From contig JBARBI010000189.1 of assembly GCA_049792875.1 (NCBI GenBank), forward strand, positions 1 to 64,000: a stretch of 64,000 nucleotides of DNA. The letters run 5' to 3'. Of the stretch, positions 42,623-52,791 are shown in pieces. The stretch comes from Sulfotelmatobacter sp049792875. GTDB taxonomy: Bacteria > Acidobacteriota > Terriglobia > Terriglobales > Acidobacteriaceae. Made by a program: the position numbers and the translations under genes. A model generated the notes under the pieces. The model did no database searches. It was given only the letters and a program-made list of their open reading frames with translations, and was not told the DNA's origin. Positions within the stretch are counted from its first letter, which is position 1. Every line of letters starts with the position of its first letter.

Positions 42623-43000
42623 ATGGCCCAACAGCATCCACCCCGCTTTCTGAAGATTGTGGACGACGCCAAGACCCGAGTGCGTGAGACCAACGTCGAG
42701 GCCGTGAAAGCCAAGATAGATCATGGCGAGAAGTTTCTGCTCGTGGATGTACGCGAGGAGAGCGAATACGCCAAGGATCATCTTCCCGGCGCCATTCATC
42801 TGGGCAAGGGCATCATTGAGCGCGACATCGAAGCACGTGTGCCGGAGCTCGGCACGGAGATGATCCTTTACTGTGGCGGCGGTTTCCGCTCTGCCCTGGC
42901 AGCGGACAACCTTCAAAAGATGGGCTATACGAACGTCATCTCGATGGACGGCGGCATCCGCGGCTGGCGCGAGAAGGGCTATCCGCTGACCAAGGGGTGA
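42623..43000 (+). CDS. Rhodanese-domain protein
   Basis: Single-domain sulfurtransferase-like protein, about 125 residues from the ATG at 42623, which has AAGGAG six bases upstream. The active-site loop is YCGGGFRSA, with Cys84 as the persulfide-carrying residue. Other family features are LLVDVREESEYAKDHLPGAIHLGKG and GGIRGWREKGYPL. Donor and acceptor are unknown. The MFS gene follows on the same strand. Confidence 0.92.
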   Translation: MAQQHPPRFLKIVDDAKTRVRETNVEAVKAKIDHGEKFLLVDVREESEYAKDHLPGAIHLGKGIIERDIEARVPELGTEMILYCGGGFRSALAADNLQKMGYTNVISMDGGIRGWREKGYPLTKG

Positions 43001-43057
43001 GAGCAGTTCTCAGTTCTCAGTTCCGATTTCTTGGGAAGCAAACGTCTCCACCCACTT

Positions 43058-44383
43058 ATGAATGGTCGCATCTTCTTCTGGTCGCTGACGTCGGCACTGG
43101 CCGGATTTCTTTTCGGTTTCGACACGGTCGTCATTTCCGGCGCGGAAAAGACAATTCAGACGCTTTGGGGTCTGAGTCCTGGACTCCACGGCATCGCCAT
43201 GGCCTCGGCCTTGTACGGCACCGTGGTTGGTTCCCTGCTCGGTGGCTGGCCCGCGGACCGGTTCGGACGCAAGGCCACCCTGCTTTGGATCGGGATTCTG
43301 TATTTTGTCGGCGCAGTAGGCTCGGCTTTGGCGCCCAACGTTTCAGTTTTCATTGTCGCGCGCGTCATCGGTGGGTTGGGCATCGGCATCTCCACCGTGG
43401 TTGCCCCCATGTACATCTCGGAGATTGCCCCGCCGAAGTATCGCGGACGACTGGCGGGGATGTTCCAATTCAACATTGTTTTTGGCATCCTGGTTGCTTT
43501 TGTCTCGAACGCCTTGCTGGCAGGCATCGGCGAAAATGCATGGCGTTGGATGCTGGGCGTGGCCGCGTTTCCGTCGTTACTCTACGCGGTGTTCTGCTTC
43601 GGCCTTCCCGAGAGCCCGCGCTGGCTGCTGAGCAGGAAGGGCGACCGCGAGTCGGCTCTGCAAGTCCTACGACGCATCGAGCCGGATGCGTCGAAAACCG
43701 AGATTGACACTGAGGCGGACCAGATCATCGCCGCAAGCGAGGCGGAAGGGTCCTCCGGGCATTTCTGGACAAGACGTCTTCGCAAGCCGATCCTGCTCGC
43801 CATCTTGATAGCTTTTTTCAACCAGCTCTCCGGCATCAATGCGATTTTGTACTTCGCGCCACGCATCTTTGAACTGACAGGCCTCGCCGCGAAAGCCGCC
43901 CTGCTGCAGTCGATAGGGATCGGTTTGACGAATCTTGTCTTCACGTTTGTCGGGCTCTGGCTGATTGACCGACTGGGCCGGCGGACTCTCCTCTTTATTG
44001 GCTCGTTCGGTTACATCGCTTCCCTTGGCCTCGTGGCCTGGGCCTTCTTTACCGGGCATTACTCGATTGTCCCGGTATGCATTTTCGCTTTCATCGCCTC
44101 CCACGCAATCGGCCAGGGCGCGGTCATTTGGGTTTTTATCTCTGAAATATTTCCCAATCGCCATCGGGCGGAAGGCCAGACACTCGGCAGCTTCACGCAC
44201 TGGATTTTCGCGGCCATGCTCACCACCTTCTTCCCGAGGATGGTGGCTTCCTTCCCACCCGGCTACGTTTTCTCGTTCTTTGCCGCGATGATGGTTCTTC
44301 AACTCGTGTGGGTGAAGACCATGGTTCCGGAGACGAAGGGCGTGCCGCTGGAACAGATCCAGAGGCAACTGGGAATTGAATAG
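43058..44383 (+). CDS. MFS sugar transporter (sugar porter family)
   Basis: About 441 residues from the ATG at 43058; a TTG at 43031 would add nine. Twelve hydrophobic helices in two halves. Sugar-porter motifs seen are DRFGRK between helices 2 and 3, PESPRWLL before the central loop, DRLGRRTLL in the second half, and PETKGVPLEQI at the end, which is typical of XylE/GalP-like proton symporters. The sugar cannot be named. No nearby sugar catabolic gene. Confidence 0.93.
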   Translation: MNGRIFFWSLTSALAGFLFGFDTVVISGAEKTIQTLWGLSPGLHGIAMASALYGTVVGSLLGGWPADRFGRKATLLWIGILYFVGAVGSALAPNVSVFIVARVIGGLGIGISTVVAPMYISEIAPPKYRGRLAGMFQFNIVFGILVAFVSNALLAGIGENAWRWMLGVAAFPSLLYAVFCFGLPESPRWLLSRKGDRESALQVLRRIEPDASKTEIDTEADQIIAASEAEGSSGHFWTRRLRKPILLAILIAFFNQLSGINAILYFAPRIFELTGLAAKAALLQSIGIGLTNLVFTFVGLWLIDRLGRRTLLFIGSFGYIASLGLVAWAFFTGHYSIVPVCIFAFIASHAIGQGAVIWVFISEIFPNRHRAEGQTLGSFTHWIFAAMLTTFFPRMVASFPPGYVFSFFAAMMVLQLVWVKTMVPETKGVPLEQIQRQLGIE

Positions 44384-44525
44384 GGGGCACTCGCGAAGTA
44401 TTTTCGAACGACCCTTTCCAAATGAGGGCTAAGTATTACAACAGTTGTCGATAGATCTGGGTACCAGATAAGAATCGGGACCGCGACAATTCCGAGGGCC
44501 GGCGCCCGGCCATGCCGCGCCTCTC

Positions 44526-45251
44526 TCAGTTGCTATGCTTTGTGATTTTTTTGTCAAGCACGGCAACCAGGGACTGACCTTCAGCCGATGGCTTAACGCC
44601 GGTTCCGCGCACGATATCGGTCGCGGTCAGGGTCTTGCCGTACAGGCGGTAGTTCGCGTCATCGTCTGGTTCCACCGTTGCGCCTCCCAGGGATACGCCC
44701 GCGAACACTCCCTTGGCCTCACCGTACGTCAGAATGTCGACGTCGGACGCACTGGCTGCAGTCGCGCCTGGGCCGGCCGCTGCTGTCGCATCCGTTCCCA
44801 TCTTGGTCTTTCCGTTCAAAACCTGATTCACAACTTTCGGAGTCATGAGCAGGAGGACAAAATCTGTGGACGAGCCACCTATCTGCAGACCGACGCTAGC
44901 ACCGCCGACTGAATACATGGCAGGCGAGGACCACTTGCCCTCGAAGTTTTGGCCGCTGCGGCAAAGCAAGGGACCACGGCCGCCGCTGCCGCCGACACCG
45001 AAGCCGAACTTCTTCACGTTAGGCAGAATCAGCACGCAATCAGCCTTTGACAACAATGTCGGCGAGATGTTGTTGCTGTTGAGCATTTTCTGTAAAACGA
45101 GGTTGGCTTGCCGAAGCGTGTCTTCGTCTTTCTGTTTGTCGGCAGCGAACAGAGGGACAATGAGCAGCAGCAGCACTATGGAAGTGAGGAAGGAACGCAA
45201 AGCTTTACTGGAAATCCGTTCATTCGTTTTTTCAGACGCAGTTCGTAGCAT
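44526..45251 (-). CDS. SYLF/Ysc84-type lipid-binding protein
   Basis: 241 residues from the ATG at 45251, preceded by AAGGAG ten bases upstream. A hydrophobic stretch (LRSFLTSIVLLLLIVPLFAADK) is a signal peptide or anchor. The rest matches the SYLF domain: LLSKADCVLILPNVKKFGFGVGG, WSSPAMYSVGGASVGLQIGGSSTDFVLL (quoted in part), DILTYGEAKGVFAGVSLGGATV. In eukaryotes SYLF binds phosphoinositides; bacterial roles are unclear. An upstream frame to 45380 is probably not used. Confidence 0.85.
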   Translation of the reverse strand: MLRTASEKTNERISSKALRSFLTSIVLLLLIVPLFAADKQKDEDTLRQANLVLQKMLNSNNISPTLLSKADCVLILPNVKKFGFGVGGSGGRGPLLCRSGQNFEGKWSSPAMYSVGGASVGLQIGGSSTDFVLLLMTPKVVNQVLNGKTKMGTDATAAAGPGATAASASDVDILTYGEAKGVFAGVSLGGATVEPDDDANYRLYGKTLTATDIVRGTGVKPSAEGQSLVAVLDKKITKHSN

Positions 45252-45530
45252 GGGTTTCTTTCTCCTTAGGGACGGGGCTGACCCGTGTTGAGTTCGCACT
45301 TCTCGCCCGGCCTCGAACTGCAAGCCGGGCACCAGATAGACGGTACCGGTCTGAGAGTAGTCCCCCTTAGTCTTCACCACTTTTGATGATGCAGCAATAC
45401 CTAAGGAGGAAAATGTTCAATTTTGTACAGTGAACTCGGACGGCTGTTTCGCTCATTGATCCGTTTCCCCCCCCAAACGGAAGACGCATCGCCAAAAACC
45501 ATGCCACCCGACTCTGACAAGATCTCAGTG

Positions 45531-47267
45531 CTACCGCAAAGGAGGCAATGCGACCTTCTGCTGGATTCCTGCGCCCTCGGTGATTGTGTAAATGAAATCC
45601 GCCGCGATATTCCGCAAAGTTTCGGTTTCGCCATTTGGCCAGCGAACGCTCACTTCGCTCATCTTGTCATTCGATCCCAGACCAAAATGCAGGCGCAAAT
45701 CGTTCTGTGAGAGGTAGCTTGCTCCGCCGCGCACTTCGTCGAACTGCACCAACGCACCCGCTTTCACCGTAATTCGCGCACCGATCGCCGCCTTGTTGCT
45801 CTTGGTCCCCACCAGCTTGAACAAAACGCGATGGTTCGGACTGTCGTTACGGTTCAGCAGTAGCGAAGGCGGCGCACCCACATTGAGCATCACCATGTCG
45901 ATATTGCCATCGTTATTGATATCGCCAAAAGCCACGCCCCGCCTCGATTCCAGCGGCAGCTTCGCCAGGGTCGAGGACACATCTTCAAACGTTCCGTCGC
46001 GATGGTTGCGAAACAGCACCAGGGGTTCGCGGTACTGCGTGCCTCCGGGAATGCTGTCGACCTGCGGGTAGACGTGGCCACTGGCAATGAAAATATCGAG
46101 CCAGCCGTCATTATCCATGTCGAAAAAAGACGTCCCCCAACTTACCAGCGGGTACGTGGGCTTCACGATCTTGGCGCGCGTGCTGGCATCAGAAAAGCTG
46201 TCTTTTCCCAGGTTGTGATAGAGCGTCGACCCCTGCTCCACGAAATTCGTGACCAGCATCGACAGGCGCCCTTCGTGCAGATAGTCACCCCAAGCCACGC
46301 CCATGGAGCCCTGCTGCATTCCGTCACCGCTCAGGGCGACACCGGAGAGCAGGCCTACATCTTCGAATGTGCCGTCGTGTTTGTTGCGGTAGAGAAAATT
46401 CGGACCCGCGTCGTTGGCCACGTAGAGATCGGGCCATCCGTCGTTGTCGTAGTCGCCCCAGGTTGCGCCCAGCCCATAGTAATGATGCGGGTCGTCCACT
46501 CCTGCTTTCTTGGAAACTTCCTCGAAGGTGCCGTCACCCTTATTGTGAAACAGCAAGTCCGATTCGCCGGGCATGCCCCACGGACCGCACTGCACCATCA
46601 CGGTCTTGAAGCGGCAGAAGCGGGGATCATTGCCAAACTCCGGCAACTTGTCGATGTCGACATGCACATAACGCGACACGAAAAGATCAACGCGGCCGTC
46701 GCGATCGTAATCGGCCCACGCCGCGCCGGTGCTGAAGCCGCCGCCCACCACGCCAGCTTTCTCGGTGACGTCTTCGAACTTGCAGTTCCCAAGATTGTGG
46801 TAGAGCGCGTTGCCGCCATATCCCGTGACATAAATGTCCTGCAGTCCGTCGTTGTCGTAATCCGCAACGGCGATGCCCATCCCCCAGCCTTTGCGCGTGA
46901 GGCCCGCCGCTTTAGTGATGTCGGTAAACTTAACGTCAGCGTCCTGGTGATAGAGCGTGATCATCGGATCGCCGCCCTGGCGAAAGCGCTCCACGGTGGA
47001 CCCGTTGACGGTGATGATGTTGAGTTTGCCGTCATTGTCGCAATCGATCAGGCCGACGCCTCCGCTCATCGACTCGACTATATATTTTTTGTCGGGAGAA
47101 GAAATGTGGGGGACGGTGAGGCCCGCCTTCTGCGCGAGGTCTTCAAACTGCGGGACCGGGGACTGTGGCGCCGCGGCTGGCGCGGGTTGCGGCTTGGGAG
47201 GCGCGATCTGAGCGGGCGCGATAGCCGCCGCGAAAATAACGATCCACACGCCAAGCTGGGTTCGCAT
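45531..47267 (-). CDS. CRTAC1-type secreted protein (FG-GAP/VCBS + ASPIC/UnbV), third in window
   Basis: About 578 residues from the ATG at 47267, where a signal peptide (LGVWIVIFAAAIAPAQ) begins; the frame extends to 47330. A Pro/Ala-rich linker precedes repeated FG-GAP-type calcium motifs (DCDNDGKLNII, DYDNDGLQDIY, DYDRDGRVDLF, DYDNDGWPDLY, DMDNDGWLDIF, DINNDGNIDMV) and a C-terminal ASPIC/UnbV domain (SPNHRVLFKLVGTKSNKAAIGA). It is a paralogue of the 571-residue protein at 35.4 kb and stands alone here, divergent from cutC. Confidence 0.87.
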   Translation of the reverse strand: MRTQLGVWIVIFAAAIAPAQIAPPKPQPAPAAAPQSPVPQFEDLAQKAGLTVPHISSPDKKYIVESMSGGVGLIDCDNDGKLNIITVNGSTVERFRQGGDPMITLYHQDADVKFTDITKAAGLTRKGWGMGIAVADYDNDGLQDIYVTGYGGNALYHNLGNCKFEDVTEKAGVVGGGFSTGAAWADYDRDGRVDLFVSRYVHVDIDKLPEFGNDPRFCRFKTVMVQCGPWGMPGESDLLFHNKGDGTFEEVSKKAGVDDPHHYYGLGATWGDYDNDGWPDLYVANDAGPNFLYRNKHDGTFEDVGLLSGVALSGDGMQQGSMGVAWGDYLHEGRLSMLVTNFVEQGSTLYHNLGKDSFSDASTRAKIVKPTYPLVSWGTSFFDMDNDGWLDIFIASGHVYPQVDSIPGGTQYREPLVLFRNHRDGTFEDVSSTLAKLPLESRRGVAFGDINNDGNIDMVMLNVGAPPSLLLNRNDSPNHRVLFKLVGTKSNKAAIGARITVKAGALVQFDEVRGGASYLSQNDLRLHFGLGSNDKMSEVSVRWPNGETETLRNIAADFIYTITEGAGIQQKVALPPLR

Positions 47268-47407
47268 AGGGGGGAGAATTTTCCGATTATAACTGAGCCC
47301 TGTCAGCCTTGGTCCTACCCGTCCGCACAATCAGTGACATGTATATTCGAGGCATAACACTGACTGGTTGTTAAACTCTCGTTGCTGACTCCGGAGGCTC
47401 AGGCGGC

Positions 47408-48163
47408 ATGACGCGGGGGAAGGTCATGGTTGAGGTCTGCGTCGATTCCGTCGCCTCCGCGGTCGCGGCGGAGCGCGGTGGGGCGGGACGTGTGGAGCTC
47501 TGCGGCAGCCTGATTGAGGGCGGAATTACACCCAGTGCAGGGCTCATCGAGATGGCGCGGGCGGCAGTGTCGATCGCGCTCCACGTCATGATCCGTCCCC
47601 GCGCCGGGGATTTCTGCTACGACACAGATGAGTTCGAAACCATGCGGCGCGACATTGCCCTGGCCAAGCGCATGAGAGCGAACGGAGTCGTTTTCGGCAT
47701 CCTGGACCCGAATGGGAATGTTGATGTTGCCCGCACCCGCCAGTTAGCGGATCTGGCGCGTCCGCTCGCTGTTACCTTCCATCGAGCGTTCGACATGACG
47801 GCCGACCTGTTTCGCGCACTGGACGATGTCTGCGCTGCAGGCGCGGATCGCGTACTCAGTTCCGGGGGTGAACTCACTGCCCAGCAGGGACGGGAGACGA
47901 TCGCGCAGCTCATCCAGCGGGCCCATGGCAGAATTGTCATCATGCCTGGCAGCGGCATCAAGCCGGACAACGTCCGCGCTCTTGTCGCCCACACTGGCGC
48001 CGCAGAGGTTCACGTCGGCTTGCGCACGGCCCTGCCCAGTCCCATGCTGCACCGCAACCCGCGAATCGTCACGGGATTGCTCGAAGGCCGGGAGTACCAA
48101 CGGTTCGTGGTGCTCGAAGAGCAGGTCAGAAAACTGTGCCACGCGTTAGCGGCCACGAGCTGA
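47408..48163 (+). CDS. cutC: CutC family protein (copper homeostasis-type TIM barrel)
   Basis: 251 residues; ATG at 47408 or, seven codons in, at 47426. The family opening VEVCVDSVASAVAAERGGAGRVELC and the segments MIRPRAGDFCY, GVVFGILDPNGNVD, VTFHRAFDM and GADRVLSSGG are typical. CutC was named for copper tolerance in E. coli, a role since disputed. No copper pump or regulator is nearby. Converges on the glucan synthase gene. Confidence 0.92.
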   Translation: MTRGKVMVEVCVDSVASAVAAERGGAGRVELCGSLIEGGITPSAGLIEMARAAVSIALHVMIRPRAGDFCYDTDEFETMRRDIALAKRMRANGVVFGILDPNGNVDVARTRQLADLARPLAVTFHRAFDMTADLFRALDDVCAAGADRVLSSGGELTAQQGRETIAQLIQRAHGRIVIMPGSGIKPDNVRALVAHTGAAEVHVGLRTALPSPMLHRNPRIVTGLLEGREYQRFVVLEEQVRKLCHALAATS

Positions 48164-48274
48164 ACCTGTCCCCTCCCCGTGCAAGAGCCGTACCGCCCAG
48201 GTCACTTCCAGACAAGTTCATATCACCGTCAGACAAGTCCAAAATCCTGCCCTGGAGCACCCTCTCTCATTTGA

Positions 48275-51200
48275 TCATGCCGCAACAAGTCTGCGCGGCA
48301 TATCTCTGCGTCGTACATGCGCAACCGGCTTTTCGTGTAGTAGCAGTTCTGTTGCTTGTACACGCCGTTCAGCGTGAAACCATTTCTGCACGACGTTGTC
48401 ATTGAGAAAATTAGCCAGGGCCAGCAGACTCATCCCTTGATGGTGGGCCATCCAGCAGCGTACCAATTGTGGTCGAGCCTTCCAGAACTTGTGCTTCGCA
48501 ACCGTGAAGTCGGCAGCCTCGTAGAAGCCATGGCTCCCGAACCATCCCATGTCAGCCATTCTGTGCAGATTGCGCAACGCTCCCACCGGATCAGTATTCA
48601 GCGCGAGAAATGTCGAATAAGGAGATATCACTAGTCCATTCGTCTCTCGGGTGCGCAGTGCGAGATGAGGAAGCCCAAACGCGTGATACTGGTAATTTCC
48701 AGCCTCGTCCAGTTTGAAATATGCGGATTCGGAAATGCCCCAAGGCACCCCTTTTCGCGCAGCATATGTCTGTTGCGCCCGTACGGCGGCTGTCCGCGAA
48801 CGCTCCAAAAGAGTATTGGGGTACGTACGCATCCAAAGCGAAGGCATTAGATATTCGAACAGCGTCCCGGTCCAGGAGAGCAGCACTGGCCGTCCGCCAT
48901 CCAGAGTGTGCGCTCGGCCAAGCAGAAACCAGCTTTCTTGCGGAATATCTTCCTTTGCGATGGCGACAAACACAGCGGTGCGAGACTCGGTGCCAAGCAG
49001 GTCGTAGCAGGCTGGGTGAAGGTGGCGTGTTTCCACATCGAAGCCCACAGACACTAGTTTGCGACGGTGGTTGAGCAGCAGCTCGAAGTCCATTTCATCG
49101 GCGAGTCTCTCCGCAGTGTCAGCAATCATTCGAATATCCGCGACCAAGCGCTCCGCGTTCGATCTCGCTTTGAGAAGCTGGTCGCGAAAGCGTACATACA
49201 GAACGTCTTGTCCGTGGGCCGAGGAGTGGAGGCCCCACTCGACTTGATGGAGCATTTGTTCGATGAATTGCGGCAGTTGCTGCAGGGCGATGCCGTCCAT
49301 CACCTTAAGGTTGACGGTGTTGTCATCCCGCAATGCCGCAAACTCTGGCGAAGACCACGGCGCATATTCACCCACCACCTGCTGAATGCTGCGAAGCCGC
49401 AACGCAACTTCTTCGGCGAACCATTCCAACTGGGTGGCCCGTTTCGACTTGGCGATAGTCTCCTGAGTTTGTGTGAAAACCGCTTCGGGCAGGCCGAGTA
49501 TCGGTTGCAACCAGTTATCCGTATCGCGTTGTCGTTCGCAGGTCAAAAGCAGTTTCCGCGGAAACGCTCGCGCGGCGGACAGCAGACGGAGATAGTCCAG
49601 AAATCCTTCTGATAAACGCGATTGCAATACCGGCTGGCGTAACAGTTCCACGCACCCTTGCTGCAGAGTCCAGAGTGACGCCAGCAGGTTCCCGCTATCC
49701 ACCGAAGAAACGAAAAGGGGAGCGAGGGGCTGAAGCGTACGAGTGTCGTACCAGTTCAACACATGCCCGCGATGCTTCTTCAGGCTATCGATTGCCGCTA
49801 ATGTCCGAAGAGTTTGTTCGGCAAACTCCGGTACCGTGAGATATCCAAACTCACATCCCACCTGCCTTGCGTTGAGTAGAAACCCGATGTTTGTGGGTGA
49901 TACCCGTGCCGCTATGGCGGCAGGTTCCTCCTGAACGTTATCCGGTATCAACCAGTTGTGCTCGGCGGTACTGTACTCGGCAAAATATCGCCAGGTTTTC
50001 AGGGCGGTATGCCTGAGAAAAGCCAGATCCTTACGGGACGTTTGATTTCGTGCCGTGGCCGGAGCACGATTTAGCCAGCTCGAAACCGCTTTACTGCAGG
50101 CCCACAGCACGAGAACCGGCAGGGCAGTCGGTAGCGCCTGCGGCCGCACAGCCCACACCAAGAGTCCTAATAGGACCGCAAGCAAAGGCATCCAGTTGAG
50201 ATACTCGTCCACGGGGGTGCGCCGGGGAGTATTGAGCTCCGATTCGGCCGCTGTTTCCCATTCCAAAAGGCGATCTTGCGTGACAAAGCGCCGGACCAGC
50301 GCCCGCACCACGGCATCCAAGGCAAGCATGGTCTGATGCGGGAGGAAGATCAATGTAAAAAGAAGATTAACGTTAGCCGTGTAAAGCGCGGAGAGCGCGT
50401 CCCGGGCGACGTTCAAATCGACAGCGAAAAGAGCCCGGAGCAGATTGACGCCAAACTCGACCCACGTGGGTATGAACAAAATACACACGGTAGCTAGAGT
50501 CCACCGCCACGGCCTGCCGGGCAGGAACCATCCGGCCACGAGTAATAAAAACGTTGCCGGCTCCACCAAACTGCGGCGGAGGTTGTCGACAATCTTCCAC
50601 CACGAAATGAGTGAGATCGGATTGGAGACGCGTCCCGCCGATTCGTCCGGAACATGAGGGAATAACCACCCCGCGATCTGCCAATCCCCACGTAGCCAGC
50701 GGTGTTTACGGCGATTGTAAGCACTGTAGTGGGAAGGATAATCTTCGATGATCTCAATGTCGCTCACCAAGCCCGCGCGCGCATAAGCTCCTTCCAGCAG
50801 ATCATGACTCAACAGAGAATTCCTGGGAAAACGCTGGTCCAGCACCTGATGAACGGCGTCTACTTCATAGATCCCTTTTCCGGTGAAGCTACCCTCACGA
50901 TACAAGTCCTGATAGGCATCAGAAATCGCACGGGTATAGATATCGAAACCAGTTTCCCCTGCGTAGATGGCTGCGAGCCGCGAGCGGGCTGTGCTTTGCA
51001 CGCTGACTCCAACCCGCGGCTGCAAAATGCCGTAGCCGTCTACCACTGCATTCGTTTGTGGGTCGATGATGGCCCGGTTCAGAGGATGCTCCAAAGCTCC
51101 AACCATGCGGTGCGCCGCGCCCCGTGGAAGCTCCGTATCCGAATCGAGCGTAATCACAAACCGAACCCTCGGGAGAATCGACAGGTCTCCAACTTTCACT

Positions 51201-52765
51201 GGGAAACTGTCGTATTGTCCTCGCAAAAGCTTATTGAGATCGAGTAATTTGCCGCGCTTACGCTCCCATCCCATCCACGATTTCTCGCGCGGGTTGTAAA
51301 CCCGATGCCGATGAAACAGAAAGAAGGAACCTGTGTTCTGACCCGCATATTTGTCATTCAGTTCGTGAATCAAATCCGAGCACAGTGTGATGAGCGGGCT
51401 GTCTTCCCGGGCAGGTTCACGAGAATCGGGCAAGTCGGTGAGAAGGGCGAAACAAATATTGGGATCATGGTTTCCGAGAAAGCGCACTTCCAGGTTCTCA
51501 ACCAGTTCCCTTACCTGTTGTTCACCCAGAAGCAGGGTCGGGATAGCGACCATGGTTACGCAATTGTCAGGAATCCCATCCGTGAAGTCGAGTTTAGGAA
51601 GAATCTCCGGAGGCAGCAGCGAAGTAACGAGATAATTCATCAGCTGAACCGCGCTCTGTGAACTCGGCAAAAGCAAAATCAGCATTGAAAAGAAAATGAG
51701 GCCCAACGAATTGTTGGCATCGGTGAGGAAGATGACCGCCACGGACATGATGGCAAGCGCCAGGAGATGTATGCCCGTCAAGAAATATTCATCGGGATGT
51801 TTGCGCACGAATCCCTGGATTTTCTGCCCCAATGGAGGATGGAAGTGAACCTTTTGATGAAGCAGAGGCGCTCCCTTGTCCACGAGGTAATAGCCAACGT
51901 GAGATTCTCGCAGAGCAGTGCGCGCCGCTTGATAAGTGCGGCGGCTCGCGTCCTCGGCCAAACTCACCACTGTGTTGGCAACCTCCAACTCCGACAAATC
52001 GGAATACTCCGCGATGTTGGATACCCGGTTTCGGTAAAGATCACGGCTTTCAAAATCCATCCGACCGTAAGTATTGGAAGGATCCCTCCGTAGCACACTG
52101 TCGATCACCATCAGCGGTTCGAGGGCTTCCTTCCAGGGCGTTTGGCCAATATCCCGCAGACTTCGCACACAGACACTCAGACCGTTCGAGTCATCATTGG
52201 GATTGCTAAGAAGGCGGTTGCCACGCGCGGCAATTTGTTCCAGAAGAACCAGCTTAAGCGCCGAGACGAGCGTCCACAGTTCGCGCAACTGCAACGCGGT
52301 GGTTTGCTGAAATGCTTCCACAAACAGGGTGAATTCCTGGTCACTGAACTCATAGGCAACGACCTCCAGAAAGCCCTCAGCGAGTGCCAGCACTCGGGGA
52401 ACAGTTGCTCCATGTGTGTCACGTACGTGCGCGATCTTCGTTTCGGATTTGAGTGTTTCGCCCACATTCTGGACTTCGGTATACAGAAGGCGGCCGTTGT
52501 CGTAGAGCCAGCGATAATCTTCGGAGGCTGACGATTTCGGCGCTGGCTGTTCCAGGGCTGCAAATATCGGCTTGAAATCATGCGCGAGAATGCGGCTGCG
52601 CTCGGCGAATGTGTGCGATGAAGGGGAGTTAGGAAGCCACTTGAGTGTACGCGCGAGTTCGACTGCCGTCTGGTGAAGTATTTGCGGCTCCCGTGCCCCA
52701 TGAATGGGCTCTGGCAGGCGTTCGGTTTCTGCGCTTACGGTCTCTAAATGTGTGCTCTGCGGCAT
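48275..52765 (-). CDS. Cyclic beta-1,2-glucan synthase-like protein (GT84 + glycoamylase/GH189), lacking the GH94 domain
   Basis: 1496 residues. Membrane helices (about 335-400 and 740-870) surround a GT84 glycosyltransferase with TLDSDTELP (about 540) and RKHRWLRGDW (about 690). Residues about 1230-1480 match the central domain of NdvB/Cgs (LLGTESRTAVFVAIAKED, ISESAY, GFYEAADF, MAHHQGMSLLALANFLND), which performs cyclisation in the characterised enzyme (GH189). The usual C-terminal GH94 phosphorylase-type domain is absent: the frame stops about 20 residues after the ATELLL block, and the convergent cutC leaves no room for it. Full NdvB is near 2800 residues. It should make beta-1,2-glucan from UDP-glucose, perhaps without normal length control. 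Followed in the same strand order by an ABC exporter and a GH144-like gene upstream. Confidence 0.85.
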   Translation of the reverse strand: MPQSTHLETVSAETERLPEPIHGAREPQILHQTAVELARTLKWLPNSPSSHTFAERSRILAHDFKPIFAALEQPAPKSSASEDYRWLYDNGRLLYTEVQNVGETLKSETKIAHVRDTHGATVPRVLALAEGFLEVVAYEFSDQEFTLFVEAFQQTTALQLRELWTLVSALKLVLLEQIAARGNRLLSNPNDDSNGLSVCVRSLRDIGQTPWKEALEPLMVIDSVLRRDPSNTYGRMDFESRDLYRNRVSNIAEYSDLSELEVANTVVSLAEDASRRTYQAARTALRESHVGYYLVDKGAPLLHQKVHFHPPLGQKIQGFVRKHPDEYFLTGIHLLALAIMSVAVIFLTDANNSLGLIFFSMLILLLPSSQSAVQLMNYLVTSLLPPEILPKLDFTDGIPDNCVTMVAIPTLLLGEQQVRELVENLEVRFLGNHDPNICFALLTDLPDSREPAREDSPLITLCSDLIHELNDKYAGQNTGSFFLFHRHRVYNPREKSWMGWERKRGKLLDLNKLLRGQYDSFPVKVGDLSILPRVRFVITLDSDTELPRGAAHRMVGALEHPLNRAIIDPQTNAVVDGYGILQPRVGVSVQSTARSRLAAIYAGETGFDIYTRAISDAYQDLYREGSFTGKGIYEVDAVHQVLDQRFPRNSLLSHDLLEGAYARAGLVSDIEIIEDYPSHYSAYNRRKHRWLRGDWQIAGWLFPHVPDESAGRVSNPISLISWWKIVDNLRRSLVEPATFLLLVAGWFLPGRPWRWTLATVCILFIPTWVEFGVNLLRALFAVDLNVARDALSALYTANVNLLFTLIFLPHQTMLALDAVVRALVRRFVTQDRLLEWETAAESELNTPRRTPVDEYLNWMPLLAVLLGLLVWAVRPQALPTALPVLVLWACSKAVSSWLNRAPATARNQTSRKDLAFLRHTALKTWRYFAEYSTAEHNWLIPDNVQEEPAAIAARVSPTNIGFLLNARQVGCEFGYLTVPEFAEQTLRTLAAIDSLKKHRGHVLNWYDTRTLQPLAPLFVSSVDSGNLLASLWTLQQGCVELLRQPVLQSRLSEGFLDYLRLLSAARAFPRKLLLTCERQRDTDNWLQPILGLPEAVFTQTQETIAKSKRATQLEWFAEEVALRLRSIQQVVGEYAPWSSPEFAALRDDNTVNLKVMDGIALQQLPQFIEQMLHQVEWGLHSSAHGQDVLYVRFRDQLLKARSNAERLVADIRMIADTAERLADEMDFELLLNHRRKLVSVGFDVETRHLHPACYDLLGTESRTAVFVAIAKEDIPQESWFLLGRAHTLDGGRPVLLSWTGTLFEYLMPSLWMRTYPNTLLERSRTAAVRAQQTYAARKGVPWGISESAYFKLDEAGNYQYHAFGLPHLALRTRETNGLVISPYSTFLALNTDPVGALRNLHRMADMGWFGSHGFYEAADFTVAKHKFWKARPQLVRCWMAHHQGMSLLALANFLNDNVVQKWFHAERRVQATELLLHEKPVAHVRRRDMPRRLVAA

Positions 52766-52791
52766 ATGTACGAGTTCCTGTCGCTCAATTC

